This document shows positions 48,640-59,676 of a stretch of 64,000 nt of DNA, in pieces (position 1 is the stretch's first letter; each line of letters opens with the position of its first letter). Made by a program: the position numbers and the translations under genes. Source of the stretch: Arthonia radiata (lineage: Eukaryota > Ascomycota > Arthoniomycetes > Arthoniales > Arthoniaceae); contig PSQN01000016.1 of the NCBI GenBank assembly GCA_002989075.1, forward strand, positions 3,178,336-3,242,335, given 5' to 3'. The notes below the pieces were generated by a model. The model was given only the letters and a program-made list of their open reading frames with translations. It did no database searches and was not told the DNA's origin.

Positions 48640-49200
48640 AAGTTTAACCTAGTCAAGAGTCAGCATGGTCAGCTCGAGTGACGGGCGGGTGAAGGATGAC
48701 TCACTTGCTGAAGCTGGCGAAGTCAAGCTTGAGTGATGAATTTGACTCTCAAGCTGACTGAGTAAAGCCATCAAAATGACCAGGTCAAGCTTGAAAAATG
48801 GACATGACACCCAAGCTGACCGAGTCAAACCTGGAAAAGGGTCAGCGAGTTGGCAGGAGCGCCTCTGAGATGACCAGAGACTCACCGGATGATGGGAGAG
48901 ATGAGGAGAGATGAAGGAGGGTCAGAGCTGATGACAAAATGACGAGGTCGAAATTTTCATGCGAGGGCAAGAAACCCCAACTGACGCCAACAAGGTCGGA
49001 GAGCCAAGTCGTCGACAGTGAAGGTGAGAAGTAGCAAGGGCAGAAGAAGGGTAGAGAGGTGTAGATGCTCCTCGCCAGGCCGAGGGAGCTGGAAAACGTC
49101 AAAGGGTTGCCAGGAGGTCAAAGAAGCCCAGCTGCCATCAACAAAGCGGTGAAGCCAGGTCGTCGGCAGTGAAGGCAGAAAGTCTGCGTGAAAAGGAGTA
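48640..49200. repeat. Degenerate repeats around GTCAAGCTTGA and GTCGTCGRCAGTGAAGG
   Basis: GTCAAGCTTGA occurs 62 bp apart (near 48722 and 48784). A diverged roughly 65-bp block containing CAAGTCGTCGACAGTGAAGG recurs about 140 bp later as CAGGTCGTCGGCAGTGAAGG. Divergence is higher than in the units upstream. Confidence 0.55.
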
Positions 49201-49565
49201 GAGGAGAGTATGCCGATGTCATCAAGCCAGAGGCCAATGAGTAGTTGACGATCAGAGATGGGTGGAAGGAAGGGTGATGAGGATGAATTGAGAGCAGTCA
49301 GGGAAGCGTGAAGAAAAAAAGAGAAAGATGGCTGGAGAAGATGGGCGGTTTTATGATTTTCGAAGAGGCCCGTGCTCCCTTGCAGCGACGCGTTTGCGTA
49401 CGTCATGAAAATGAAGGCTGGGAAATGAGGGAGTTTAGAAGTGAGGGTTGGGTAAGTGGGAGCGTTTTGGCGTTGACCGGACGACAGGTTTGTTTACGCC
49501 CTGCAGCGATTGAGCCAAAGGCAGCTGAGTCACCACCCTGAGCCACACCTGAGTCAAACCAGGAT

Positions 49566-49576
49566 GGGGGGGGGGG
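49566..49576 (+). repeat. Homopolymer G11
   Basis: Eleven consecutive G. Prone to slippage and sequencing error. Confidence 0.9.
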
Positions 49577-50402
49577 GCGAATTGGAAGGACGGCGTGGCG
49601 ACAATCAAGAGCGATATCCAAGCATGCCAGTCGGTTGCGGTACTAAGTAATGAAAATCTGGACGAGAGGAAAAGATGAGATGGCTGTTGCGATGCTCAGT
49701 CCAGATCAGAAGTGATGGGAGAATCGAGCACTTGAACAAGTTGTATGCATGCTTTCTATGTCTATCTCAAGAGCAGAATCGAAGCATTGGCGGGACACAT
49801 ATGTGAGGCGAGTATATGTCTGAAAGAACTTGCAATGTTGGCGATCTGGGGAGATCGAGGGCAAGTGTTTCGAAAGATATCGTGTATTTGATTTGCAAGT
49901 AAACAGGGGCTGAATAAAAATTGATCGCGACGACGTGAGAGATTGGCAATCAAAACAAACGAGTTGGATTGCCTCTGCTTTCCATTTCCTGAAAGAGATT
50001 AGGACTCGATGGTCTCACTTCAATCACGCATGGTGCAAGTTCGTTTTCTTAGTCGGGATGACGCTTGGGTATATACGCTCGAAAATCACAGCTAGGGTCT
50101 TTTTCATGCAATCTGTTTGAAGGCCGTGCAAGGATCACTGCAGTTTGAGAACGTGAGATTGGAACGGTGCACTCGTTCGCTCTTCGAACATTCTCTTGAC
50201 GTACATTAAGATATCACTGATTGGCTATCTGTTCTCATCACACATGCTACAAATCGACTAGCTGTCAGCTACACCTTCTGCTGCACTATCGTAGACTTCG
50301 ACCTCGAGTTGGTATCATCATATCTGAATGCAAACCATCAATGCTTGCTCAATGCCATGCCATCATGCGTCGTAAATTGCTGCTCTCTGCTATGAACCGC
50401 AC

Positions 50403-53400
50403 TCACCCAGAGAACCTGAACTTGGTTGCTTCGAGCCTGCCGAGACCCTCCCGTGGCGCGACGTTTCGTCGCCTGTACGAGTTTGCGAAATCCTGCAAAA
50501 TGTTTCTAACCTTTGGAGTCTCGTCAGTCATAATTTTCTGCGAAATATTGCCAAGGAGTCGATCACTCTCTTGTGGAGTAACGGAACCTTGCGGAAGAAG
50601 AGTAAGAGTGGTCTTCATCCACTCAAAGACGGTCTCGGGCTGCAGGTTGAACATATCCAAGACGACGCCTGAGGCCTCTGAGAAGCACCCTTGTGGGAAG
50701 TTATAGAGCATGCCTGTCATGACCTGTTGCAGAATGGGCTGACCCTCGGATAGAAGCAGCTCCTTGACAGCTTCCCGGACTTCAGGCGGGTTTGTGAAAT
50801 CTCGATCTTCAATTGAGGTTGGCGAGTCTCTCGTGCCGTTGACCATGAAGTCGCGAAGGAAGAACAGCGTCGCTCTCAAGGGCTCCTCTTTGAGAATACT
50901 CATGGCTGCGTTCGACGCCGCTAAGACATTCTTGAACAAGTGCGAGGAAAGCATACGCCTGGGAAAGTAGCGCACTAAGTCAGATGCCATTCTGAAAAAG
51001 TCTTCGATCATGTCCGGTAGCTCTTCTGGTGTCAGTGCGCTGAGAATAGTAAGGAACGTTGTGATCTGTCGCTCGGAAAACTGGAAGATGGCGTCCGTAG
51101 TTGACTCGTCAACGCCTTGAGCGCCAAGCGAGAACTCTTGAATGATCGAGTCAGTTGCCCAAAGGAAACAACCTTGCTTTGACGCTTGGTATCCGACGCC
51201 TAGCTTGTCTGCAAGCTGTGGCAGGAGCGGACGCACGTCGCCACGGTATGAGAGTACCATCTGGCGCCAGCAATGGCATACTCGCTCGAGTATGGGCGGA
51301 AAGTCCACAAAGATCTCCACCAACTTTGAAAGAATCGGGAAAATCTCTTCACAGTATTGGATGGCGGGGTTGATTTTCCCTCGGTCGACGCTTGGTTGAA
51401 CGGTCTGAATGAATATTGTCACAAGTTTGATGTGGTCTGCCAGTGCCAGCTTCTGCTCTTCGGTAGACGCGGTTTGCGCCATCTGTTTGAGTCGCTCTAC
51501 GACTGGATCGCAGCAAAGCTTGAATTGCTGGTACAAAGATTCGGGTGGTTGAACAGCAACGACAGCAGCAACCCCCTCTGTGACCTCATGCTGACTTGTT
51601 ACTCCGAGACGGTGTATGATTCGCTCGTAGAACTGTTGAAGCTGTGATACGTGGTCGCGTAGGTGCTTTGCGCAGTCGACGCAGAAGAACTGCAGCGCCA
51701 AGGCGGCGGCTTGCACAACGTCCCTAGAAGGGTGCTCGAATGCAGCCATAATGAACTGCAGCTGGTCTTGCAAAGTCTCCGGGTGCTCTGCTGTCCACTC
51801 TGTGTAGCGCCCAAGGACCATGACTGCTTGAAAGCGAACCTTTTCATGATCTGGAATCTGCGTAATTAGTGGTATCAGATGGGGCAGCATAATCTTCTCA
51901 TCCGGCTCGACCATGCGGCCCATTGCACGCATGCTGAAAAGTGGTGCCTCCAAGGCTTGCCAGTCGGGTACCCGACCCTGCTGTGCTTGAGCACCGTGTT
52001 GTGAGACCCAGCGCTGAATGAGCTCAAAAGGCTTCTTGAGGCATTCCGATGCCCCCAGTACCTCGCAACAGTCTTTCAGCACATCGCCCATCTGATGTCG
52101 AAATTCGCGAAACTTGTCTTCCTGTTCTCGATCACCCTCAAACAAATCCTTCTGGTTGGCGTTCTCAGGCCGTGGAAACTCCAAATGCCGGATCATGACA
52201 TCCATGAGCCTGGAATAGATATCCGCGAAATCTGCTCTTGTCTCCATGTAGCGGTCCAAGGTAATCAGCTGTTTCAACTCGAACCAGAAAACAAACGTGA
52301 GTGCGACGGCTTCTCGATCTTGATCCTTGGCAGCACACTCCAATACTGCTTCCACAAGCGGCCGGAATTGCTTGGGCATTCTTGCCAGCAAAAGGACCCA
52401 CGTTTCGCCAGCTTCCGCGAAGAGTCTTGTCAAGCCTTTGAGCTGTTCTGCGTCCTCTGCTTCGGCCGCTTCCGATATCTTGGGCCTGATGGCCATGATG
52501 CGCGTATACAGCTTCTGTATCGTGTCCTTGCATTCATCGACGTCTCTTGTTTCCCTTAAAAGCGCGCTCATGCATTCGATAGCAGCGTCAAAGGAGGAGT
52601 CTGCATTCAATGCATCAAAGATTACGTCCAGCAAGACTGTGTTGGTGACACCTGACATATCAATTTCGCGAACCCAGGATGCGATGCAATCCATCAGCTG
52701 CGGATCTTTGGCGGCAGCAGCTGGAAACCGGTCAGCGCAGTCTAAATGAGGATTGATGTCGTACCTACGTGAGCTCTGCGCGTACTGAGTGAGGATTTGG
52801 AGAACGATTTGGGCGTTATCTGTGAGAAGCTCGCCTGTCCTTTCACTCAGCTCATCTTCCTGGAGTAAAGTCAACGAGTTAGAAACTACCTCTGTAAACG
52901 AAGTGGGATCTCGAAACACATCAATGCTGATCGATTATGCGGCGGCCGGACATACTGTCAAGTTGATTTTGCGTCCTTCTGTAACTTCCTCAGGAAGGAC
53001 GTGCAGGAACTCGAGCATTGCTGGGAAATTCTGCTGGCTCGCGCTGAGGGTCTGGACCACATTTTCGAGCGCATTCTTCCATTCCAACATCTGAATCGCC
53101 AGTAAAGCTAAGCAGACGCATAGTTGTGTTCTGACCGGCTTGGATTGTGGGGTCGACAGGAGCTGTAGTAAGGTGTCGCGAAGGGGCGGCAGCGTCTCGC
53201 GTGGCACTTGGTGCAGGTCATACGTGATCTGGATTTGTCAGGCGCTGCTTACGGGCTTGAGCACGGTGTAACGGACCTTTCCCTTGAGCGTAGTTGCAGC
53301 GAACAGCTTCACATCGGTGCTGGCTTCGGATGACTGAAGGATGCCGTAGGTGGTGGACCATGCGTCTGGCTATTCAGGTTCAGTGAAGTGCTCGCATGGG

Positions 53401-53548
53401 CGATTGCGTAAAGACGTACAGATTTCTGGAAAATTTCAAGATATTGATGAGCATTCGACTTCTGTGCTCGGTCAATGTTCGATTGAAGGGTCTGGAGTGC
53501 TGAAAGGACAGGCGCAAAGGCTTGCTGCGGATTGCCGTTGGCGGTCAT
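50403..53548 (-). CDS. MTR10: Importin-beta family mRNP/SR-protein importer Mtr10 (transportin-3)
   Basis: Exons 53548-53420, 53369-53277, 53228-52956, 52859-52769 and 52720-50403 give 967 aa, matching yeast Mtr10 in size. It imports SR-like RNA-binding proteins and takes part in tRNA traffic. The protein is an all-helical HEAT-repeat solenoid. Recognisable stretches are AHQYLEIFQKSPDAW near the N terminus, SVEF-equivalent SPAAAKDPQLMDCIASW, PDWQALEAPLFSMRAMGRMV in the middle, and LEATKFRFSG at the C terminus. Two introns deserve note: 53276-53229 has the unusual donor GTCCGT, and 52768-52721 is 48 nt, in frame and stop-free. The latter was removed because QSS-PAAAKDP is the family-like join. 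The gene is divergent from SME1. Confidence 0.93.
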
Positions 53549-54062
53549 GATGGCCGTAGAGATCGCGATAAGGCCAGCTTGTATCGCTAGAGAAGCAGAG
53601 TCAGCGTGGCTGAATTTGACTTCAGCCAACAAACTTTACGGCGAAAGTAGGAGTCTGTAGAGGCGAAGCTGTTATGTCGTCAAAACATTTCCAGACGAGA
53701 CCAGCAAGAACGAATGCGGGTTGCAATAGCGTCGGATTTAGCTCCTTAAGATCCGAGAGGAACAGCACAGCGGAAAAGCTTGTCAACAAAGGCGCGGCGG
53801 AAGCTCCACGCTCTGCTCATGAGATTTTGCTGTCTATGAGCGCGGCGCAGACCAGAAGTCGCACTTCCCATTGAATCGCAGACAACCTGAAGCACTTTAC
53901 CGACCCAGATGCTTGGATCGTAACAGCACTCAACTCTCTTGCCGACCGGGAATATTTCTCCGTTCCTCCAACGATCTCCTATTTGCACCATCTCCCTCGA
54001 GATCCGTAGCTCCTGTCAACGGCTCCGACCGCTTCGCGCCAATAAGAATCCATTTATACACA
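53549..54062. promoter_or_regulatory. Divergent promoter MTR10 / SME1, 514 bp
   Basis: Separates two divergent RNA-metabolism genes. No specific site recognised. Confidence 0.5.
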
Positions 54063-54456
54063 ATGTCTGGCCACGGCGGAAAGAAAGTGCTTCTGCCCCC
54101 CATCAACTACATCTTCAAGCTCCTCCAGACGCAAGTCACCGTTCAGATTTGGCTGTTCGAGCAGCTCGGCACCCGCGTTGAGGGAAAGCTCAGGGTCCGT
54201 CGCATTCACAACACATGGAGATTGCTGTCACTGACAAGCCTTAGGGTTTCGATGAGTTCATGAACTTAGTCATCGAGGACGCTGTGGAGGTGAAGGTGTC
54301 TCCGAAGGAGGGTGAGGCCCCGCGAAGAAAGCTCGGTACGGAAGACTTCAGCATGCTTAGCCTGGAACTCTTGCTCACACTTTCTTAGGTCGCATACTTC
54401 TGAAAGGCGACAACGTCTCCCTCATACATGAGGTGCAAGGTGCAGCACCCGCCTGA
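54063..54456 (+). CDS. SME1: Spliceosomal core protein SmE
   Basis: Exons 54063-54194, 54245-54335 and 54389-54456 give 96 aa. SmE is one of seven Sm proteins forming the ring on U1, U2, U4 and U5 snRNAs. The Sm1 motif appears as QVTVQIWLFEQLGTRVEGKLRGFDEFMNLVIEDAVEV and Sm2 as RILLKGDNVSLIHEV (the first is given as positions 25-59 of the fold). The first intron uses the uncommon donor GTCCGT, and splicing at CTTAG restores the invariant GFDEFMN. It lies tail-to-tail with the cyclo-ligase gene, 125 bp apart. Confidence 0.94.
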
Positions 54457-54581
54457 GCGTCATCCGACCCTACGGCACTTTCGACCGCTAGACGAAGATT
54501 CGAGTAGGACAGCGGCCGACAGTCCCCGTACGCCATGACTGATTTTGGATGAAGAGTAGAGCCGGCCAACCTTCTGGGTCA

Positions 54582-55383
54582 TTATACGCGGCTGTCACGA
54601 TCGAGCACACGCCCGAAACCGTCAACGACAGCATCGACGGGGTAATCATGATCGGTGGTAGGGATGAACTCTGGTGCAGCGAGGACTTGCTCTGAAAGAG
54701 CAAGACCAACTCGGGTGGCGTCAGCGGCTTCATGTAAGTAGTCGAACTTGCTGCGAATCGAAACGATACTCTGATCTAATACCTCTTCCTCGTCTCAGGC
54801 TTCTAAGCTGACGTAGTTCTCTCTGGCAGCTGTTCGAGCTGCGACAGTAAATGAAAAAGAGACACGCACCAAGTAAAGGCCTACGGCCATCTTTTCCGCC
54901 CGCATACGAGGAAATGAACCGATCGTAGTACCCCTTCCCATGACCGAGCCGATTCAAGGATCCTGTGTGGAAGGCCATGGCTGGCATGAAGACAATATCA
55001 AGACCTGTTTCGCAAAGCTGTCTGTTCTCAAGAGACTCTTTTGCGAGTGAGGGTATACCCCATGTGTCTCGATGCAGAGATTCAAAGTCTTGTACATCCT
55101 TGAGACTGTACATTCGCATCTCTGAGTAGCCTTTCTCAATGTACGGTACGAAGACGGTCTTGCCAGACTTCAGAGCGTGTGTGACGATATCGTGCGTCTG
55201 TACTTCATTGTTGGGCATGGACAGATAAATGCTAACTTCTCGTGCTTTTTGATACTGATCCATGTTCAAGACAGTCTTGACCACGTTCTGTGACTGAACT
55301 GATACCGCCTCTGGCGGGATGGCTTTCAATTTGTGCGCAAGCTGCTTCCTCAGCGCACTCTTGGCCGCTATAATACCCTCCAT
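54582..55383 (-). CDS. FAU1: 5-formyltetrahydrofolate cyclo-ligase
   Basis: Exons 55383-54870 and 54709-54582 give 213 aa, the usual size. It converts 5-formyl-THF to 5,10-methenyl-THF with ATP. The N-terminal KSALRKQLAHKLKAIP is followed by VSIYLSMPNNEVQT, KTVFVPYIEKGYSEMRMY, and the substrate-binding LNRLGHGKGYYDRF. The intron is 160 nt, with a GCTGAC branch-like site. Splicing to the distal acceptor gives RPLLVGLALSEQVL and the conserved end DYPVDAVV. Nearer AG dinucleotides would lose this domain end, so they were not used. Confidence 0.93.
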
Positions 55384-55952
55384 GGTCGATGATATTGTAT
55401 AGCTTCGCGATCACTTGCACAGGGGAACTATCAGCTAGAAATAACACTCATGTTGACGTCTCAAGTGTGTTGTCAGTGTCAGATTAGATTGCCAGGCTTT
55501 TGATAGGTCGAGTCAAGTACCATTGGCAGATCCTTCGCTAGGAACAAAGATTGTCTTGTACTCTACAGATTACATGCTATGCCAGCTTTTTGTTGTGTCT
55601 GCGTCCATTTCGAAGACTTGATCATCGTTGCCCATGTGCTCAACAGCTAGGCTATCAGTCGGCAACCTTTCCTGACGTGCACACTTTGTCTTGGCATTTG
55701 CGGACGCGACCTCCTCATGCTCCTCACTGCGGACACGCCTGTTCATCTGCCAATCGATCTGCGTGGCCTCCACAACCTTTAGTTGCTCGCGAAGAAATGG
55801 TGCGACCATACATTTCGGCGGGAACGAAGATGCCAGCATAGGGTAGGAAACATGCACAACCACGTTCATGAGCCTTCTGATATCCCGATTCCATGTCTGA
55901 TGGCCACGATGAACCAATCAATAGAATTGCCGTGTCCTCGCGTAAGCCCAAG
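55384..55952. promoter_or_regulatory. Divergent promoter cyclo-ligase / Rad51 paralogue, 569 bp
   Basis: Gap between divergent starts. A minus-strand frame (about 55724-55993) reads protein-like but lacks a start or known motif and is not called. Confidence 0.45.
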
Positions 55953-57280
55953 ATGTCGAGGGTATAAAATTCTTGCTAATCATCAATAGACCGCCTGCCA
56001 ACGGTGTCTGCGTCACAAGCGCTGCGGCAGAGCACGCCGACGACATCGCCTCGCGTTCCCTTTGGGCTGAAAGAACTTGACAGCTTCATTGCGGGCAACG
56101 AAAGTCGCAGCACGGGTGAGCATGGCCTTCGGCGTGGAAGCGTGGCTGAGCTTTACGGACCACCGGGGATTGGAAAGACCGCGTTGTGGTGAGTAGAGGA
56201 ATCCAACGACACCTTAACGCAAGTAAATCCATCAATTGTGCGGAGCACTGAGATCATGTAGCATGTCCGCAGCGGCATCAGTGCTGAAACGAGATGGCAA
56301 GGTCACTTGGATAGGTAGGCGAAAGAAGATGCACTGTATGCTCTAATCTAACATGCCTAGATACAAAATCGCCACCGCCCGCCCTGCGTTTGCGAAATAT
56401 GCTCGCTGAGCATGACCACGACGCTGACCAAACGGAAACTAACGAGATCACCGGAGCCGGCATCAACGAGCGATTGAGTCACTTCGAGCATTACAGCGTG
56501 CCAACACTTGCTCATCTACTTGCACTACTTCTTCATACACCACCATCATTCGCTCCGACGGGAACCGAACTGGTCGTCGTTGAATCGTTGGCGACTCTGA
56601 TTGACATTACATATCCTCGAATGAACGATCGTCCAAATGCACGCAAAGGCGACTCGAAGTCGTCCTCAGATCGCCGCAGAAGCGTCGTTGCGGACCTTGC
56701 CAACAGTCTTTCCCGCATCGCCGCAGTCAAAAACTTGGTCGTGATTATCACAAACAACATGGTCACGCAAATCAGGGCTCAGACTGCGCTGCTAAAGCCT
56801 GCCATCGCGACAATGGAGTATGACAATACCATATCTACACGTATCGCGCTCTTCCACGATTGGGCACAGCGCAGCAATGGAGATGAGCATTCACGTAAAA
56901 AGCATCTTCAGGGAGCGCGGTTTGCCAAAGTGCAGAAGGTGGCAGGCACCAAGCCAGCAGTGAACAGAACAGACACACTGTTCGCATTCGATATCGGCGC
57001 CAAGGGCGTTCAAGAGCTTTCAGATATTACGACTGCTTATTTAGCAACAGATCTAGAATCTGGTCTTCCTGTGCTTCCTACGAAGAGGGGCATCGATGAA
57101 GTCGAAGCTGCCGAGTCGGATGAAGAGTACGGATGGACTGAAGATGACATTCAAGTTGCTACTGAAGGCCTTGTCGAGGAGCGCTTCTTGACAGCGAGAG
57201 ACGTCAAGGACACCGAGCAGGTTGTACAGCAATCTGAACAAAATGCTGGTACAGCCGACAATGCTATTGACCAGGACTAA
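55953..57280 (+). CDS. RecA-family Rad51 paralogue (Rad55/Rad57-like)
   Basis: Predicted exons 55953-55961, 56031-56188, 56262-56314 and 56361-57280 give 379 aa. The 9-nt first exon (MSR) is tentative; the frame otherwise begins at GTG 56004. The ATPase core shows FGLKELDSFIAG, then Walker A GPPGIGKTAL. A Walker B-like hydrophobic strand follows (ELVVVESLATLID), then AAVKNLVVIITNNMVTQ, the L2-like region of RecA folds. The C-terminal tail is acidic (EVEAAESDEEYGWTEDD). Such paralogues help load Rad51 in homologous recombination. The branch (Rad55, Rad57 or Rlp1/XRCC2) cannot be fixed from motifs alone. Confidence 0.8.
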
Positions 57281-59645
57281 AAACACGCGAGACATGCACA
57301 CATCTTGAGGCTGCATGTCTCATACACGGTCTCCGGTACATACTGCAGCATAGCCTGCACGACATCGCATGAAAGCTCTAAATAGCGATGCCAATGTCTC
57401 GGTTCACCGCCTAGGTATCGGCTGGAGAGACGCGCCTGGATTGCGCCACTTGTCTTATCTCTCAATTGATCTGAGACATCTGCAACCCAAGGGAATACAT
57501 GAGGAGCAAGCTGCGAGCAACGGAAATGTACCCCCGCAATCGGCGACAGCGAGGGCTGCCCCACGCGCGTTCCTGATCATCATAGGGCTGACAGGGGCCT
57601 TATCGTCGCCAAGCATCAGATCGACTCTGGGGAATTGGCGCCATTCCCCGGGTGCTTTTCAAGCCACAGGCCGCCCACGTGAAAGTCGGTCGTCAAGGCC
57701 CAAAAGAGATCTGTTGGGATTTTCACATGCAATTACCGGTACTTGTGCGCAAACTGGGCTCAAAAAAATTCCTGCGGAGAAAGGGGATCCTGCAATGCCT
57801 CCGCTTGTTATCCTGGGCGAGATGTCGCATCATCTAAGGCAAGCCGGTGAATCCATGCTTTGTTTGCGTGAGCAGGGACACGGGAGGAGCAGGATGTGGA
57901 TTACGCGATATTTAGCATATTGTGCGTCATAGACCGTCTTAGAACATCTGCTGTACGCGGCATCGAATATCGGACGGTCGCACGTTGGATGGCGCGGCAA
58001 AAAGGCGGCTCACGAAGACCCCACAAAGCGCATGATGAGGCTTACGTGGAGGAAGATGAGAGGTGGGCGGCACACTTCAAGAATCTTTAGATGGATGAAA
58101 TGGAGGCCGCAAATCACGGAAAGATGGAGAAGCTCTCGTGAAGAACCGACGACGTTGCTGGCATGGACTCGCGCATCTCACTTTCACGACTTAGATTCTT
58201 GGAGCGGAGACTGCAAACGGATAGTAAATAGGAGAAATTCAAGGTGTGGCTTTTTGGCCAGATCGTTGACAGCAGCATCGCGGCTAACCCCAGGTTGCAT
58301 GAGTCGCTGTTGCGCAGGCTTCCTGTAAGACGCCCACGTGCATGCGGCGCATTGGGGGGTTACACAGCTGCCGTTGAAAGTACCAATGTTGCGCGGCATG
58401 CAAAGGTTTCCAAGACAAGCGAGCTGCATACGAACCGTTGTGAAGTCCATGAACTGGAATGTTGTTGTCGACCCGAAAGCAACGTCTGACGGAGAGGTGT
58501 AGCAAATTCTGTTCTTTGAGATGGACACGTAGCTCTCCACACTGACCCCACGGTATCATCATCGTAGGCCTAACCGTACGGCAAGGGGCACGGGTGGCTT
58601 CACCGGCAGGAAGCCTTCTCTGGGGCGCGGGACGAGGAAGGCTACACGAATAACGAGAGCAACAAGCGTTCACGGTCAGACGCAAACGGGTCTTCTGGCG
58701 GGCGCAGCACAGACTGGATTCTTTTTCAATCCCAAAAAGCGGACGCTTGGCCCGGTGAGGACACAAGCCACACCTTGTTCAGCGCTCGGCACTTTCCAGG
58801 GCTTTATCAGTTCCAGAGACAGCTGATCTCGTTCCTGCATGAGCACTCTTCGACCTGACAAGCTCGCGTCGAATCAGTTGCACGTCTTCTCCGCAAGCGA
58901 AGACGTGCTTATCTTCGACTCCGCGTTTTTGCTCGTCTGATTGAGGAGAGGGTGTCGACGGAGGGCCAGAACTCTGCCCCAGATATTGGCGCGCGCGTGA
59001 GGCCCGCGATCCGGGAGAGGGGAGGGTTGTGGAGCACTGGCAGACGAGAGTTGCATGCGTGTCTTGTCTTATCGGGGCGCGAGTTGACAGCAGAAGCAAG
59101 GCAAGGAGTAGAGACGTCAGCCCCAAAAGAGCGGCATCTCCCTCATCTTTTCTCCAGTTTTTCGATCTTCGTTCTTCTTGCTGCGCCGTGGCCTCCCCAG
59201 ACTTTGTTTTCGTCTCGACTTTTTCTCCTCTCCTGCCTTCCCCACAACCACCATCCATCGCGTCACTACAAACTTTTACCCGCATCCATGTCCCTGGGCC
59301 TTTTAGGCTTCGGAGTCGTCCGATCACCCTTTTAGTCCACCACAGCTGAAATTGTCCACCGCATCCAACAACAGTCTCAATTTGTCCACGAAGCCTCAGC
59401 CCCATCCTCGGCACCCTACCTCAAAACGCGACATCTTCTTCACAAGCCAGACACTTTGTCTTACTTTTTCTCTACCGCAACCTCCCTGCGACAATCACCC
59501 CGACTCAACTCCCTTGGTCGGCCTTCCGAGCCTCGCTTTCCGTCCTATCTAATCACATATCAACCACTACAACCTTCTGACTCATACGTATCCCCGTTAT
59601 CTCGAACGTGCACTGAATGAAACGCCAAGCTGGACCTATTTTCAC
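57281..59645. promoter_or_regulatory. creA upstream region, about 2.4 kb
   Basis: Unusually long gap before the CreA gene. The last ~600 bp (from about 59050) is CT-rich with CAAC-type tracts, typical of a fungal long 5' leader, and includes two short upstream ORFs. An ATG frame of 187 codons at 57369-57932 has no motif and is not called. Confidence 0.5.
59288..59335 (+). promoter_or_regulatory. Upstream ORF 1 in the putative creA leader
   Basis: A 15-codon uORF (ATG to TAG) in the CT-rich leader, 310 bp before the main stop-to-start interval. Real only if the transcript starts upstream of it. Confidence 0.35.
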
Positions 59646-59676
59646 ATGTCATCCGACAATTTTTCGCCGTCCGTAA
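59617..59676 (+). promoter_or_regulatory. Upstream ORF 2 overlapping the creA start
   Basis: ATG 59617 opens a 19-codon frame ending at TAA 59674-59676. It overlaps the creA ATG (59646) out of frame, so ribosomes using it would bypass the main start. The transcript leader very likely includes it, since it is only 29 nt upstream. Confidence 0.5.

Larger units (their letters stand above)
45914..50402. other. Gene-free, repeat-rich interval, about 4.5 kb
   Basis: No convincing gene between the 78-aa protein and MTR10. The middle third (about 47.16-49.2 kb) is a mosaic of degenerate tandem repeats, listed separately. A G11 run lies at 49566-49576. The flanks (45.9-47.1 and 49.6-50.4 kb) show nothing recognisable. 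Confidence 0.6.

Noticed and set aside
47165-49200. CRISPR-like array
   Set aside because: The genome is eukaryotic, units are adjacent or of mixed length, and there are no short uniform repeats separated by unique spacers.
55570-55993. Minus-strand protein-like frames between the cyclo-ligase and the Rad51 paralogue
   Set aside because: Two different frames each look partly protein-like, but neither has a good ATG and I could find no consistent splice joining them.
57369-57932. ATG-initiated 187-codon frame upstream of creA
   Set aside because: No domain, uneven composition and an overlapping antisense frame. More likely promoter or leader sequence.
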